Source: Methanocella sp.
GTDB lineage: Archaea > Halobacteriota > Methanocellia > Methanocellales > Methanocellaceae
Direction of reading: 5' to 3'
Length of the DNA stretch: 40,124 nucleotides
Assembly: GCF_035506375.1 (NCBI RefSeq)
Contig: NZ_DATJPM010000012.1
Location: 1-40,124, forward strand
The translations under genes were made by a program, and so were the position numbers. The notes beneath the pieces are model-generated. The model saw only the letters and a list, made by a program, of their open reading frames with translations. It did no database searches and was not told the origin of the DNA. This document shows positions 7,645 through 15,539 of the stretch, piece after piece. Every line of letters starts with the position of its first letter. Within the stretch, counting starts at the first letter, position 1.

Positions 7645-8576
7645 AGCGAGCCCCTCGAACCTTTGACCGCGGCGTCAACTTCGTCCGCCATCGCGTAATA
7701 GTCGTCTCCCGCCAGCAAAATAGTTGCGTACTCGACGCCACCCTTATGGAGAAGCGTAAGGGCAGCCTTTATGGCCGCTTCGGCACCGGCGTCCGACCAG
7801 ACGTATACGTCCGCCCTCGCCGGCAAGCTGTCATAGCGCGTGAAGGCGAACATGGACGGATGCCTGTTAACGTTCACGAAGGCACGATCACGGCGGACAT
7901 TAAGAAATTCAGGGATGGCATACCGGTCAAGCTGCTCGAAAACGTGGAAGGCAGAGCTTTGATAGCGCCCCACAGGCATGGGTATGCCCCGCGTGAAGGA
8001 CCACAGGCTCATGGGAGGCTTTATGGGAACGATATCAACGTCGTATTCTTTTGTCATGGCTTCGAGCTCGATCATTGTGCCCTCGAGACTGAAGCCGCAT
8101 TGCTCATAGAAGCCCAGGTTCGCCGCGGTAGAGGCTACGGTCACGGTATCGCAATCGTGGCTTTCGGCAAACAGGAACGCCTTATTGACGAGGGCGCTGC
8201 CGATACCCTCGCCGGTATGGCCTTTTCGCACGTAAAGGAGCCCTATGTGCAAATTTTTCCCGTAATTTGCTCCCTCGCTACCTGAAAACAGCTCTATTTC
8301 GCCGACTAAGTCATCGCCATCCATGGCTACGAACGGATACTGGTGCTGCAATAAAAGATTATTAAGATGTACCGAACAGGTCTCCACGCTCATCCACGGG
8401 CCGCCGAAGCCCCAGTGCTCGCCCGACGATAGATTATTGTATGGCACGTCCACCTGCTCCCCGTCGAGCCTGCGGTACCAGCGCCCGATATGGGACCGGT
8501 GTATTTCACTGATACCCGGTGCATCGTCGAGCTGCGCTTGCCGTATCTTCACGCCTTTATTTTCTTTATGAGCCAT
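7623..8576 (-). CDS. GNAT-family N-acetyltransferase with unknown C-terminal extension
   Basis: 317 residues. The first roughly 170 form a GNAT domain: the acetyl-CoA pyrophosphate loop is visible in VRKGHTGEGIGSALV, and AANLGFYEQCGFSLEG is the typical final strand and helix. Residues about 185-317 form an extra domain with no motif I recognise. The substrate is unknown. The start ATG (8574-8576) lies inside the end of the ISF gene, and an in-frame GTG (GVKIRQ) nearby is an alternative. The 3' end overlaps thiL by 22 nt. The genes are co-transcribed, but nothing shows that the acetyltransferase acts in thiamine metabolism. Confidence 0.8.
   Translation of the reverse strand: MAHKENKGVKIRQAQLDDAPGISEIHRSHIGRWYRRLDGEQVDVPYNNLSSGEHWGFGGPWMSVETCSVHLNNLLLQHQYPFVAMDGDDLVGEIELFSGSEGANYGKNLHIGLLYVRKGHTGEGIGSALVNKAFLFAESHDCDTVTVASTAANLGFYEQCGFSLEGTMIELEAMTKEYDVDIVPIKPPMSLWSFTRGIPMPVGRYQSSAFHVFEQLDRYAIPEFLNVRRDRAFVNVNRHPSMFAFTRYDSLPARADVYVWSDAGAEAAIKAALTLLHKGGVEYATILLAGDDYYAMADEVDAAVKGSRGSLLRRLRN
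7651..7656 (-). promoter_or_regulatory. Shine-Dalgarno selecting an ATT start (thiL)
   Basis: GAGGGG on the minus strand ends 6 nt before ATT at 7642-7644, inside the 3' end of the upstream GNAT gene. The spacing matches that seen at the subtilase ATT start. Confidence 0.55.
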
Positions 8577-9115
8577 GCCATGTTCATCGCGAGGTTGCGT
8601 ACTGTGCGAACGGCCTCTTCGTCATCCTTCACGTCCTCCGGGTCCAGGCCGTAGCCCACGTTCCAGTAGGTGCTGCCGGGCACGATCATGCCGTTGATGA
8701 AGAAGAAATAGTTTAATTGGGCGAAGGTGAAGTTTGCGCCGGCCCGGCGGGCGACGGCTATGGCAGCGCCGGCCTTATGCTCGAAAGCCCTCGTCTTCAT
8801 GCCAACGTAGCCGGCCCGATCGAGCAGGGCCATGATCTGGGGCGTGGCGGAGCCGAAGTAGACGGGGCTCCCGACGATGATGCCGTCCGCGGCCTTCATC
8901 TTCTCGAAGATCTCCTGGAAGTCGTCCTCGATACGGCAGTTTAGTAATTCACCGCATGCGTTGCAGGCTTCGCAGGGCGCGACGCGCTTGTCGTCCAGGG
9001 GAATTAGTTCGACCTCGATGCCTTCCTGCTTCAGGGTCTTCAGCGCTTCGTTCACGAGATAGCGCGTGTTGCCCACGGGGCGCGGGCTTCCGACAATGCC
9101 GATGACTTTTGCCAT
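8549..9115 (-). CDS. Iron-sulfur flavoprotein (ISF family)
   Basis: 188 residues, flavodoxin-like fold that binds FMN plus a [4Fe-4S] cluster. GSPRPVGNTRYL is the FMN phosphate loop. The compact cysteine motif C-x2-C-x2-C-x5-C (CEACNACGELLNC) matches the spacing of Methanosarcina thermophila ISF. GSPVYFGSATPQIMALLDR is the second flavin-binding segment. ISF proteins are electron carriers implicated in oxidative-stress handling in methanogens. It is the first gene of a three-gene overlapping run (28-nt overlap with the GNAT gene). It is divergent from another flavoprotein of the same superfamily at 9221. Confidence 0.88.
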   Translation of the reverse strand: MAKVIGIVGSPRPVGNTRYLVNEALKTLKQEGIEVELIPLDDKRVAPCEACNACGELLNCRIEDDFQEIFEKMKAADGIIVGSPVYFGSATPQIMALLDRAGYVGMKTRAFEHKAGAAIAVARRAGANFTFAQLNYFFFINGMIVPGSTYWNVGYGLDPEDVKDDEEAVRTVRNLAMNMAWLIKKIKA

Positions 9116-9146
9116 AGGAGATTACCACACACACTAAGGCATTACG

Positions 9147-9159
9147 AGTATATTAAAGT
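9147..9159 (-). promoter_or_regulatory. TATA-like element for the ISF operon
   Basis: The minus strand reads CTTTAATATACT about 32-44 nt before the ISF ATG. It sits in the 105-bp divergent gap between the two flavoprotein genes. Confidence 0.4.
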
Positions 9160-9220
9160 AACAAGCTTATGTAGTTTTGACCCGTACAAGTCCGATAAAA
9201 TGGCCATCAAAGGTGTGACG

Positions 9221-9877
9221 ATGAAAGTACTGGCGTTTAACGGAAGCCCGAGAAAAGAATGGAACACGGCAACTCTGCTGAAGAATGCCCTGGATGGCGC
9301 TGCCTCGCAAGGCGCGGATACGGAGCTCGTACACCTGTACGATCTGAACTTCCAGGGGTGCAATAGCTGCTTCGCCTGCAAAAGAAAGAACGGTAAAAGC
9401 TACGGTAAATGCGCTTTAAAAGACGACCTCACGCCGGCCCTCAAAAAGGCCGCCGAGGCAGATGCCATCATCATGGGATCGCCAATTTACATCGGGTATG
9501 TCACAGGCGTGATGAAGTCGTTCCTGGAGCGGCTGATATATCCATACCTGGTTTATGACGTGGAAAGATCGTCGCTATTTAAAAAGAAAATACAGACCGG
9601 GATGATATACACGCTGGGAGCTCCGGAGATACGGGTAAAGGAAATGGGCTATGATTCCAATTTTAAGATGATCGAGATGCTGCTGGCAAGAATGTTCGGC
9701 TCATCGGAATCGCTGGCCGTTTACGATACGCTCCAGTTCGACGACTACTCGAAATACGTCGCGTCCTCGTTCGACCCCGCGGCGAAGGCAAAGAGGCACG
9801 AGGAAGTATTCCCGCTCGAATGCAAGAAGGCGTTCGATATGGGAGTGCGCTTTGTAAAGAACGCTAAATGGGTATGA
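9221..9877 (+). CDS. NADPH-dependent FMN reductase-like / iron-sulfur flavoprotein
   Basis: About 218 residues. ATG 9221 follows AGGTG at 9211-9215; an in-frame ATG at 9200 adds 7 residues with no better ribosome site. The FMN phosphate loop is FNGSPRKEWNTATLL. The cysteine motif is C-x2-C-x2-C-x10-C (CNSCFACK, then C after YGK), a looser version of the ISF cluster motif. GSPIYIGYVTGVMKSFLER is the second flavin-binding segment. The C-terminal third is longer than in the neighbouring ISF protein. The electron partner is unknown. It ends 6 nt before the ATG of the nitroreductase pseudogene. Confidence 0.8.
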   Translation: MKVLAFNGSPRKEWNTATLLKNALDGAASQGADTELVHLYDLNFQGCNSCFACKRKNGKSYGKCALKDDLTPALKKAAEADAIIMGSPIYIGYVTGVMKSFLERLIYPYLVYDVERSSLFKKKIQTGMIYTLGAPEIRVKEMGYDSNFKMIEMLLARMFGSSESLAVYDTLQFDDYSKYVASSFDPAAKAKRHEEVFPLECKKAFDMGVRFVKNAKWV

Positions 9878-9883
9878 GAGCAT

Positions 9884-10400
9884 ATGATCGCAAACGAGAC
9901 ATTAAAGATCATCAAGCAGCGCCGGAGCATCCGTAGCTATAGGGAGGAACAAATCAAGGATGAAGAATTAGAAGCCGTCCTCGAGGCGGGGGCTGTACGC
10001 TCCGAACGCGGGAGACCAGACGTGGCATTTTACGGTGGTCCAAAATAAGGAAATGCTGGACCAGCGGCGAAAGAGGCGGCGAAGCAGATAGATATGCCGC
10101 ATCTCCAGGCGCTCGGGAATAATGAGAAGTTCAATTGCCTCAACGGTGCGCCAACACTCGTCATCGTCTCCGGTCACGAGAAGTCGCCCGTACCCCTCGA
10201 TACGGACTGCGCCGCCGCTACCGAGAACATGCTGATCGCCGCCGAATCGATCGGGCTGGGGTCGTGCTGGATATTCTTTGTCACGATGGCGTTTTACTCG
10301 CCGCATGGACCTGAATTGAAAAAAGAGCTGAAGATGCCGGAAGGCGACAAGCCTTATGCCTCCGCGGTTTTCGATATCATAAAAAATGCTTTAAAGCGTG
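9884..10400 (+). pseudogene. Nitroreductase-family pseudogene (frameshifted and truncated)
   Basis: The 5' part reads as a nitroreductase (residues about 1-37, with QRRSIRSYREEQI). Near 9991-9996 the frame shifts: the original frame meets TAA at 10046-10048, while YAPNAGDQTWHFTVVQN continues in another frame. Near 10061-10067 a second shift restores the first frame (AKEAAKQIDMPHLQ, then NGAPTLVIVSGH and GLGSCWIFF). Near 10370 homology seems to change frame again. It then stops where the convergent methyltransferase gene ends. The two indels partly compensate, which could also be assembly error, but the missing C-terminus supports real decay. Original role: FMN-dependent reductase. Confidence 0.7.
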
Positions 10401-11488
10401 ATGACCTTCTTCCTGGCTATTCCGTTCCACCGGCTGGCGAACGGCCCAGGGTCCACTCCAGGGAATGTATCGATGATGCAGACGTCGCAGGATCTTACAG
10501 CCTTATCCAGCTTCCGGAAGTCGCCAAAATAGACGTCCAGCTCGACATTGCCAGACGCCTTCGCTACCAGTACCGGCTCGTCGCCGACCCGGGGTAATGT
10601 GGAGGGATCGACGATACGCTCGACCTCGACGCCCAGGGCGTCGCTGTTCAACTCGATATTCAATAAAAGGTTCTTAATGGCGGGAAGCCATGCATCGTTC
10701 AGGACGACCTTTTTTGCCCCGCCCATTGCAGCCAGAAGACCCAGCGTCCCGACGCTTGCGAAGCCGTCGACGATGACGCCGTCGTCCAGCAGCCCGTCCA
10801 GGAAGAGCTTTTCGATGGCTTTGATCTTTACGGAATTATTACGCCAGAACTCGATATGGCAGTCGGCCTGGCCCCGGTACAGGCAAACGTCGCCCAGCAT
10901 GCAGGATATGACATCGGCCCTCATGTCGCAGCCCGCCATCAGCTCGTATACGTGCGGGTTCGAGCCTATGTCCAGGATGCCGACGCTATCGGAAGGATTC
11001 CCCTTTCGCTTCAACACGCCCTTGATCTCGGGAACCTCTTTTAGAATGCGCCGGGCGACGGCCTTATTGACCCGGTCGACAACCATGACGACGCTCTTCG
11101 AGTGCAGATGCGGAGCTTCGGTCATCGTCGCGCCGAACACGATCAGCGGCGTGCCTACGTCCTTGAGCGCCGCGCTCGCGTCTTTTTGCCCTTCCTTGAT
11201 CAGGATATCCAGCACGTGGGCCATGACATAGTCCAGGTGGCGCTTGCCGCAGAAAGGACAACGCCCATAATTAGTGTCGATATCAAGGCCAAGCTCGACG
11301 AGGGGCGTGAACTTATCCAGCGGCTTATCGCCCCGGCACTGTGGACAGGGGGCGTAAATCGTAAAAGCCTGCCGGAGGACCTCGTCGGCGGGCCGGATAC
11401 AGTCGAGGCTTCCGCATGTCGGGCATTTGCGCGTGACGAGCATTACAGTCAGATAAGCGGCGCCCGTATAAATGATTTCGGTCTTCAA
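10391..11488 (-). CDS. Zinc-binding, SAM-methyltransferase-like protein of unknown substrate
   Basis: 365 residues. The N-terminal part has three Cys pairs: C22-PT-C25, C48-PQ-C51 and C77-PF-C80, so probably zinc sites. Residues about 233-265 resemble a Rossmann methyltransferase motif I and II (IVDGFASVGTLGLLAAMG followed by KKVVLND), as in Trm5-like enzymes. A late CIIDTFPGVDP segment could be motif IV. The substrate, RNA or other, cannot be told. The start TTG (11486-11488) overlaps the stop of the upstream histidine kinase. ATG 11441-11443 (MLVTRKC) is a plausible alternative just before the first Cys pair. It is probably co-transcribed with the kinase. Confidence 0.6.
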   Translation of the reverse strand: MKTEIIYTGAAYLTVMLVTRKCPTCGSLDCIRPADEVLRQAFTIYAPCPQCRGDKPLDKFTPLVELGLDIDTNYGRCPFCGKRHLDYVMAHVLDILIKEGQKDASAALKDVGTPLIVFGATMTEAPHLHSKSVVMVVDRVNKAVARRILKEVPEIKGVLKRKGNPSDSVGILDIGSNPHVYELMAGCDMRADVISCMLGDVCLYRGQADCHIEFWRNNSVKIKAIEKLFLDGLLDDGVIVDGFASVGTLGLLAAMGGAKKVVLNDAWLPAIKNLLLNIELNSDALGVEVERIVDPSTLPRVGDEPVLVAKASGNVELDVYFGDFRKLDKAVRSCDVCIIDTFPGVDPGPFASRWNGIARKKVITL

Positions 11489-12804
11489 CAGGCTTCGGGC
11501 AGCTCCACCACGATACGGCAGCCACGCCGATAGTCCCCGGGCACCCGGTCTTCAGCCCATATGCGGCCCTGATAGCTTTCTACGAGCGTCTTCACGAGCC
11601 CCAGGCCCAGCCCCGTCCCCATTGACCTCATTTTTCCCAGTGACAGCCGACAAAAAACCTCGCCTTTACGGCCATCCTGGATGCCGGGCCCGTCATCTTC
11701 AAAAATGATACGGTGCCAGTGGTTCGAAGAAGATACGCGGATGGCGATATTCAGCGGCTTTTCGGGGCTTGAATGCTTGATGGAGTTACCGAGGATGTTC
11801 GCGAAAATGTCTTTAAGCAGTTCGTTCGCCTTTACGAAGCATCCATAGACCGGCTCATAGTCGACGCGTATATGCCGATCCGGCTTATGCCTGGCATCGT
11901 CCGCAGCCTGCCGGAGCACTTCGCCGATGTCCATGACCGCCGGCACCAGCGTACCGGCCTTCAGGCGCTGGAGCTTCTTCACGTTATCGATGAGCCGGGC
12001 GCTGTTCCGCATTGTCTCTATCGGCTTCTCCAGGAGTACCGTATCACTTTTTTCCAGGCCGCCGCCCGCGTTCAGCTTTTCCATCGCCAGCTCCAGAAAT
12101 CCCATGGCGACCTGGTTCATATTATTAATGTCGTGGCTCATGAAATCCACGTACAGCTCCGCCTGGGCCTTCGACTCGGAAAGCGCATCCTCGGTGCGCT
12201 TTCGCATGATGATCCTCCAGACGCCGCTCATGAGAAGCGTAAGCTGGCGCAGGTCGGACGTGTCATAATCCGATGCCTTATTTCCAACTTCGGCAACGGC
12301 CACGATGCGCCCGCTATCATAGACCGGTATGCCCATGAAACGCGTGATAGGTATGTGGCCGTACGGGATGTTCTTTGCACGGAGATGATCGTAATTGTTA
12401 AAAATTACCGGCTTTCTCCGTAAAATGGGCTCGACCCAGAGGCCGCCATTCTCTATACAGACCGAGTGCGGCCGGTCAAGGATGCCGCACTCCTCTTGAG
12501 TGCCCTTCGACCAGCTATGCATTATCAGCATCTTTTCATCCGGGCTTAAGGCGCCCATCCACCCGATCTGGCTGCCCGTCAGGCGTATTGCCTCTTCCAG
12601 TGCAAAAGCGATAATATCCTCCTCGGAAGAAGCGGCCCTGTCGTTCAGCGCCAGCAGCGCCTCAAGCCGGGCCTCGTCCATACGCAGCGCCTCTTCCGAG
12701 CGCCGGTATTTTTCTACGAAAGCCTTCAGCCGGTAAAAAGATGTAATGAGCTCCTCCCTCGCCATATTCTCCGGGTCCATATCCGGAAATAGCGCACTAT
12801 CCAT
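11485..12804 (-). CDS. Cytoplasmic GAF-domain histidine kinase
   Basis: 439 residues, no membrane segment. Short coiled N-terminus; GAF domain about 50-205; dimerisation helix with phosphoacceptor His224 (FMSHDINN); ATPase domain with N box around Asn340 (NILGNSIKHS), G1 EDDGPGI (about 372-378) and G2 GTGLGLGLVK. It autophosphorylates on His224 by family rule. No response regulator is adjacent, so the output is unknown. The downstream methyltransferase-like gene overlaps its stop. Confidence 0.88.
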   Translation of the reverse strand: MDSALFPDMDPENMAREELITSFYRLKAFVEKYRRSEEALRMDEARLEALLALNDRAASSEEDIIAFALEEAIRLTGSQIGWMGALSPDEKMLIMHSWSKGTQEECGILDRPHSVCIENGGLWVEPILRRKPVIFNNYDHLRAKNIPYGHIPITRFMGIPVYDSGRIVAVAEVGNKASDYDTSDLRQLTLLMSGVWRIIMRKRTEDALSESKAQAELYVDFMSHDINNMNQVAMGFLELAMEKLNAGGGLEKSDTVLLEKPIETMRNSARLIDNVKKLQRLKAGTLVPAVMDIGEVLRQAADDARHKPDRHIRVDYEPVYGCFVKANELLKDIFANILGNSIKHSSPEKPLNIAIRVSSSNHWHRIIFEDDGPGIQDGRKGEVFCRLSLGKMRSMGTGLGLGLVKTLVESYQGRIWAEDRVPGDYRRGCRIVVELPEAC

Positions 12805-12981
12805 TTATCCATACCCCCGGTGAATATTAACGTGTTATTAATATATTATAATTACTATTAATTAGCCAGAGATACGTTTGCAGTGCTAGCCGTGGCCACA
12901 GTGGACGGTTTTACTGAAGACCCATCTTAATCGGCTGCCTGAGAAAAAATCTTAAATACGTTGGCAATGAAGTGAGATAAC

Positions 12982-13548
12982 GTGGCGGACGCGGCTTTTA
13001 TATCGGACAGGGGCAACGTCTTCGATGTTGTCTTCAGGGAATTCGGCTTCACCTGCATGCAGATCGTACCGCAGGCGTTCGGCTCGCCCTTCTGCCAGCC
13101 TACTAAGCTGCTCATCGTGCCGTCGGGATTCGCAGACCCCAAATATTATAAAATATTACCGGCGCTGGAACGGAATAGGGAAAAGATAGCCCGCTTCATC
13201 GAGAATGGGGGTATAGTGCTGGCATTCGGCGCTATGTGGGATGGCTACGAGTATGACTGGCTCCCCATGAAGCTCAAATATAAAATGCAGTTCAAGACGA
13301 GGAACGTCAGACTTATTGATCAGGGCAGCCCGGCCGCGCTGCTCGTCGAGCCCGGGGAAAGGGACTGCGATGGCTACTTCACAGAACACGATGGCGATAC
13401 TGTCATGGCGCTGGATGACGGCAGGCCCGTACTGGTCTATAAGAAGTATGGTAAAGGCCGCATCGTCGCCTCGGCGCTGCACGAGTATCCGTCGAAGCGA
13501 TTCGTCGAATGGGCCTGCTCCGGAGAGCGAGAACCGTTGACCATCTGA
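12982..13548 (+). CDS. GATase1-like-fold hypothetical protein
   Basis: 188 residues from GTG 12982. The layout (N-terminal FDVVFREFGF, LLIVPSGFADP, FIENGGIVLAFGAMW, then a closing GKGRIVASALHEYPSKRFVEW) resembles class-I glutamine-amidotransferase-like or ThuA-like folds. No Cys-His-Glu triad is evident, so enzymatic activity is doubtful. It is probably co-transcribed with the winged-helix gene 9 nt downstream. Confidence 0.5.
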   Translation: MADAAFISDRGNVFDVVFREFGFTCMQIVPQAFGSPFCQPTKLLIVPSGFADPKYYKILPALERNREKIARFIENGGIVLAFGAMWDGYEYDWLPMKLKYKMQFKTRNVRLIDQGSPAALLVEPGERDCDGYFTEHDGDTVMALDDGRPVLVYKKYGKGRIVASALHEYPSKRFVEWACSGEREPLTI

Positions 13549-13557
13549 GGCGATACC

Positions 13558-14100
13558 ATGCCAAAGGACGCGAAAGACATCAAGCAGATGTTCCTGCAAA
13601 AAAAGCCCTGCCAGATCTTATTGGCCGCCAGCCGTATCGACAAGCCGTACATCTCGATCTTAATGAAAGAGGCGGACACGACCTTCGGGCATACGACCAA
13701 CATCCTTTCGGATATGGAGGCTTACGGGCTGATCGAGCTCATAAGCGAGAGCCGGATGAAGTACGTTAAGCTGACCGGCACGGGCAAAGAGCTGGCCCGA
13801 TCGCTTAACACGGTCGAAAGCCTGCTGGACGGCAAGGCCGTTCTAAAAAAGCTCTCGAACCTCGAAAAAAGCATCGACCGGCTCGAAGCGAATATCAAGT
13901 CGGAGATCAAGGACGAAAAGTCCGAAAGGGCCCGGGCAAAGCGTTTACACGAGATATCGGTCCGCTGGGCCGCCATCGGCGAGGAGGCCGCCCGGTATAA
14001 TAACGCCGGCCTGGCGCTCGCATTGTCCCGCACGAAGGAACGCCTCGACTACCTGGAAACTAAAATACAGCCCCACGAAACCATACCGCAAGATACATGA
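13558..14100 (+). CDS. Winged-helix protein with C-terminal coiled coil
   Basis: 180 residues. A MarR-like winged helix spans about 15-85 (ILLAASRIDKPYISILMKE, HTTNILSDMEAYGLIEL, and a wing ending in KYVKLTGTGKEL). A charged coiled coil follows at about 95-170. It is probably a DNA-binding regulator or structural partner of the upstream GATase-like protein. It lies 95 nt ahead of the mre11 gene on the same strand, so read-through is possible. Confidence 0.6.
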   Translation: MPKDAKDIKQMFLQKKPCQILLAASRIDKPYISILMKEADTTFGHTTNILSDMEAYGLIELISESRMKYVKLTGTGKELARSLNTVESLLDGKAVLKKLSNLEKSIDRLEANIKSEIKDEKSERARAKRLHEISVRWAAIGEEAARYNNAGLALALSRTKERLDYLETKIQPHETIPQDT

Positions 14101-14195
14101 AGGCCGTGGCAGGATATTAACCGGGATAATAGTTTCACTATGCTAGCTCGTTAAGGGTTTATACGGGCGAGCCATAAAATCGGTTGGTATTGCTG

Positions 14196-15539
14196 ATGAA
14201 CTTCATACACATGGCGGACATGCATCTGGGCTACAGGCAGTACGACCTGGAGCAGCGTTTTATAGACTTCGGCCAGACATTTAAGCAGGCCGTCGAGTAT
14301 GCCATCGCCAATAAAGTTGAATTCGTCCTGATCACCGGGGACCTTTTTGACAAGCGGAGTATCAACGCCCCCACGTTCATCCAGGCAAACCACGTATTAT
14401 CGCTGTTAAAGCAAGCCGGCATTCCCTGCATCGCCATTGAGGGAAACCACGACCGCCGATTTTTAAAGGATGGCATGTCCTGGCTGGAGTCGCTCGAATG
14501 GGAAGGCCTGCTCAAGGTAATTAAAAATTACGATGGCAACCTCATGGGCGGCTTCGTGGACGTCGGGAAGACGCGGATATTCGGGCTGGGCTTTTCCGGC
14601 TCCATGACCTCTGCGGCGATACCAAGAATAAAAGAGGAGATCACGGCCATTAATGCGCAATCGCCGCCCGAAAAAACCATACTGATGCTGCACGCGGGCG
14701 TGCAGGGCAAAATGAAATACGGCATTGCCGGCGACGTGACCTATGAGGACCTTTGCCAGCTCAAGGGCACCGTCGATTATCTTGCCCTGGGGCATTACCA
14801 TAGCAGATACGAGATAGACGATTGGGTTTTCAACCCGGGTGCTCCCGATACATGTTCCATCACAGAGGCCAGTGAGCTTAAAGGCATTTATCACGTTACG
14901 GATAGGGGAACGAAATTCGTCCCCCTGAACATTAGAAAATTCATTGTTTTACCCATAAAGGTCGATGAATATAAGGACCCCGATACGCTTATCGACGCCA
15001 TCCTGGAAAAGCTTTCAAGATACGGCAAATGGGAAACCCCTGTCATAAATGTCATAATGAAAGGGACGCTTAGCTTTGACAGGTCTCACCTTAACATCGA
15101 TACAGTCATCGAGACCATTAAAAAGCAGTCGAACGCACTCTACGTTGACGTGCGCTTCGACCTGATGAACGACGAGTTCAGGATAGCGTACCTTGAATCC
15201 GACGCGTTTGACCGTGCCAGCATCGAGCGGGAGGTCTTCCGCCGCCTCGCAAGGGCCGACAGCGTTCTCTCAGGAAACAGCGACCTCTTCGCTGCCTCGC
15301 TCGCGGATGTAAAGAACCTGGCAGTGAAAGGCGCCGATGAGAAAACGCTTGACGAGATGGTACGTAAGATCCACGCCGAAGTGAAAAACGCCCCGCCAGA
15401 GCCTCAAGACGTACCGCTTGCAGCCGAGGTCATCGTTAAACAGCCCGAGCAGGAGATCCCTGCGAAGCCGGCAAGAAAGCACGGGAAAAAGGCGCAAAAG
15501 GCCGGACAACGGTCTCTCGACTGGAGTGAGGGACAATGA
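14196..15539 (+). CDS. mre11: DNA double-strand break repair nuclease Mre11
   Basis: Mn-dependent 3'-5' exonuclease and endonuclease that works with Rad50 on broken DNA ends. All metallophosphoesterase motifs are visible: HMADMHLGYRQYD, ITGDLFDKR, EGNHDRRFL, LMLHAGVQ and LALGHYHSRYEI. The C-terminal part is the capping and Rad50-binding region, ending in a Lys-rich tail. 447 residues from ATG 14196; an in-frame TTG at 14184 lacks any advantage. The stop overlaps the rad50 ATG as ATGA, so the genes are coupled. Confidence 0.95.
   Translation: MNFIHMADMHLGYRQYDLEQRFIDFGQTFKQAVEYAIANKVEFVLITGDLFDKRSINAPTFIQANHVLSLLKQAGIPCIAIEGNHDRRFLKDGMSWLESLEWEGLLKVIKNYDGNLMGGFVDVGKTRIFGLGFSGSMTSAAIPRIKEEITAINAQSPPEKTILMLHAGVQGKMKYGIAGDVTYEDLCQLKGTVDYLALGHYHSRYEIDDWVFNPGAPDTCSITEASELKGIYHVTDRGTKFVPLNIRKFIVLPIKVDEYKDPDTLIDAILEKLSRYGKWETPVINVIMKGTLSFDRSHLNIDTVIETIKKQSNALYVDVRFDLMNDEFRIAYLESDAFDRASIEREVFRRLARADSVLSGNSDLFAASLADVKNLAVKGADEKTLDEMVRKIHAEVKNAPPEPQDVPLAAEVIVKQPEQEIPAKPARKHGKKAQKAGQRSLDWSEGQ

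Noticed and set aside
10094..10597. Intact 167-residue protein
   Set aside because: Only the first two thirds resemble nitroreductase; the rest reads antisense through the end of the methyltransferase gene. Treated as part of a pseudogene.
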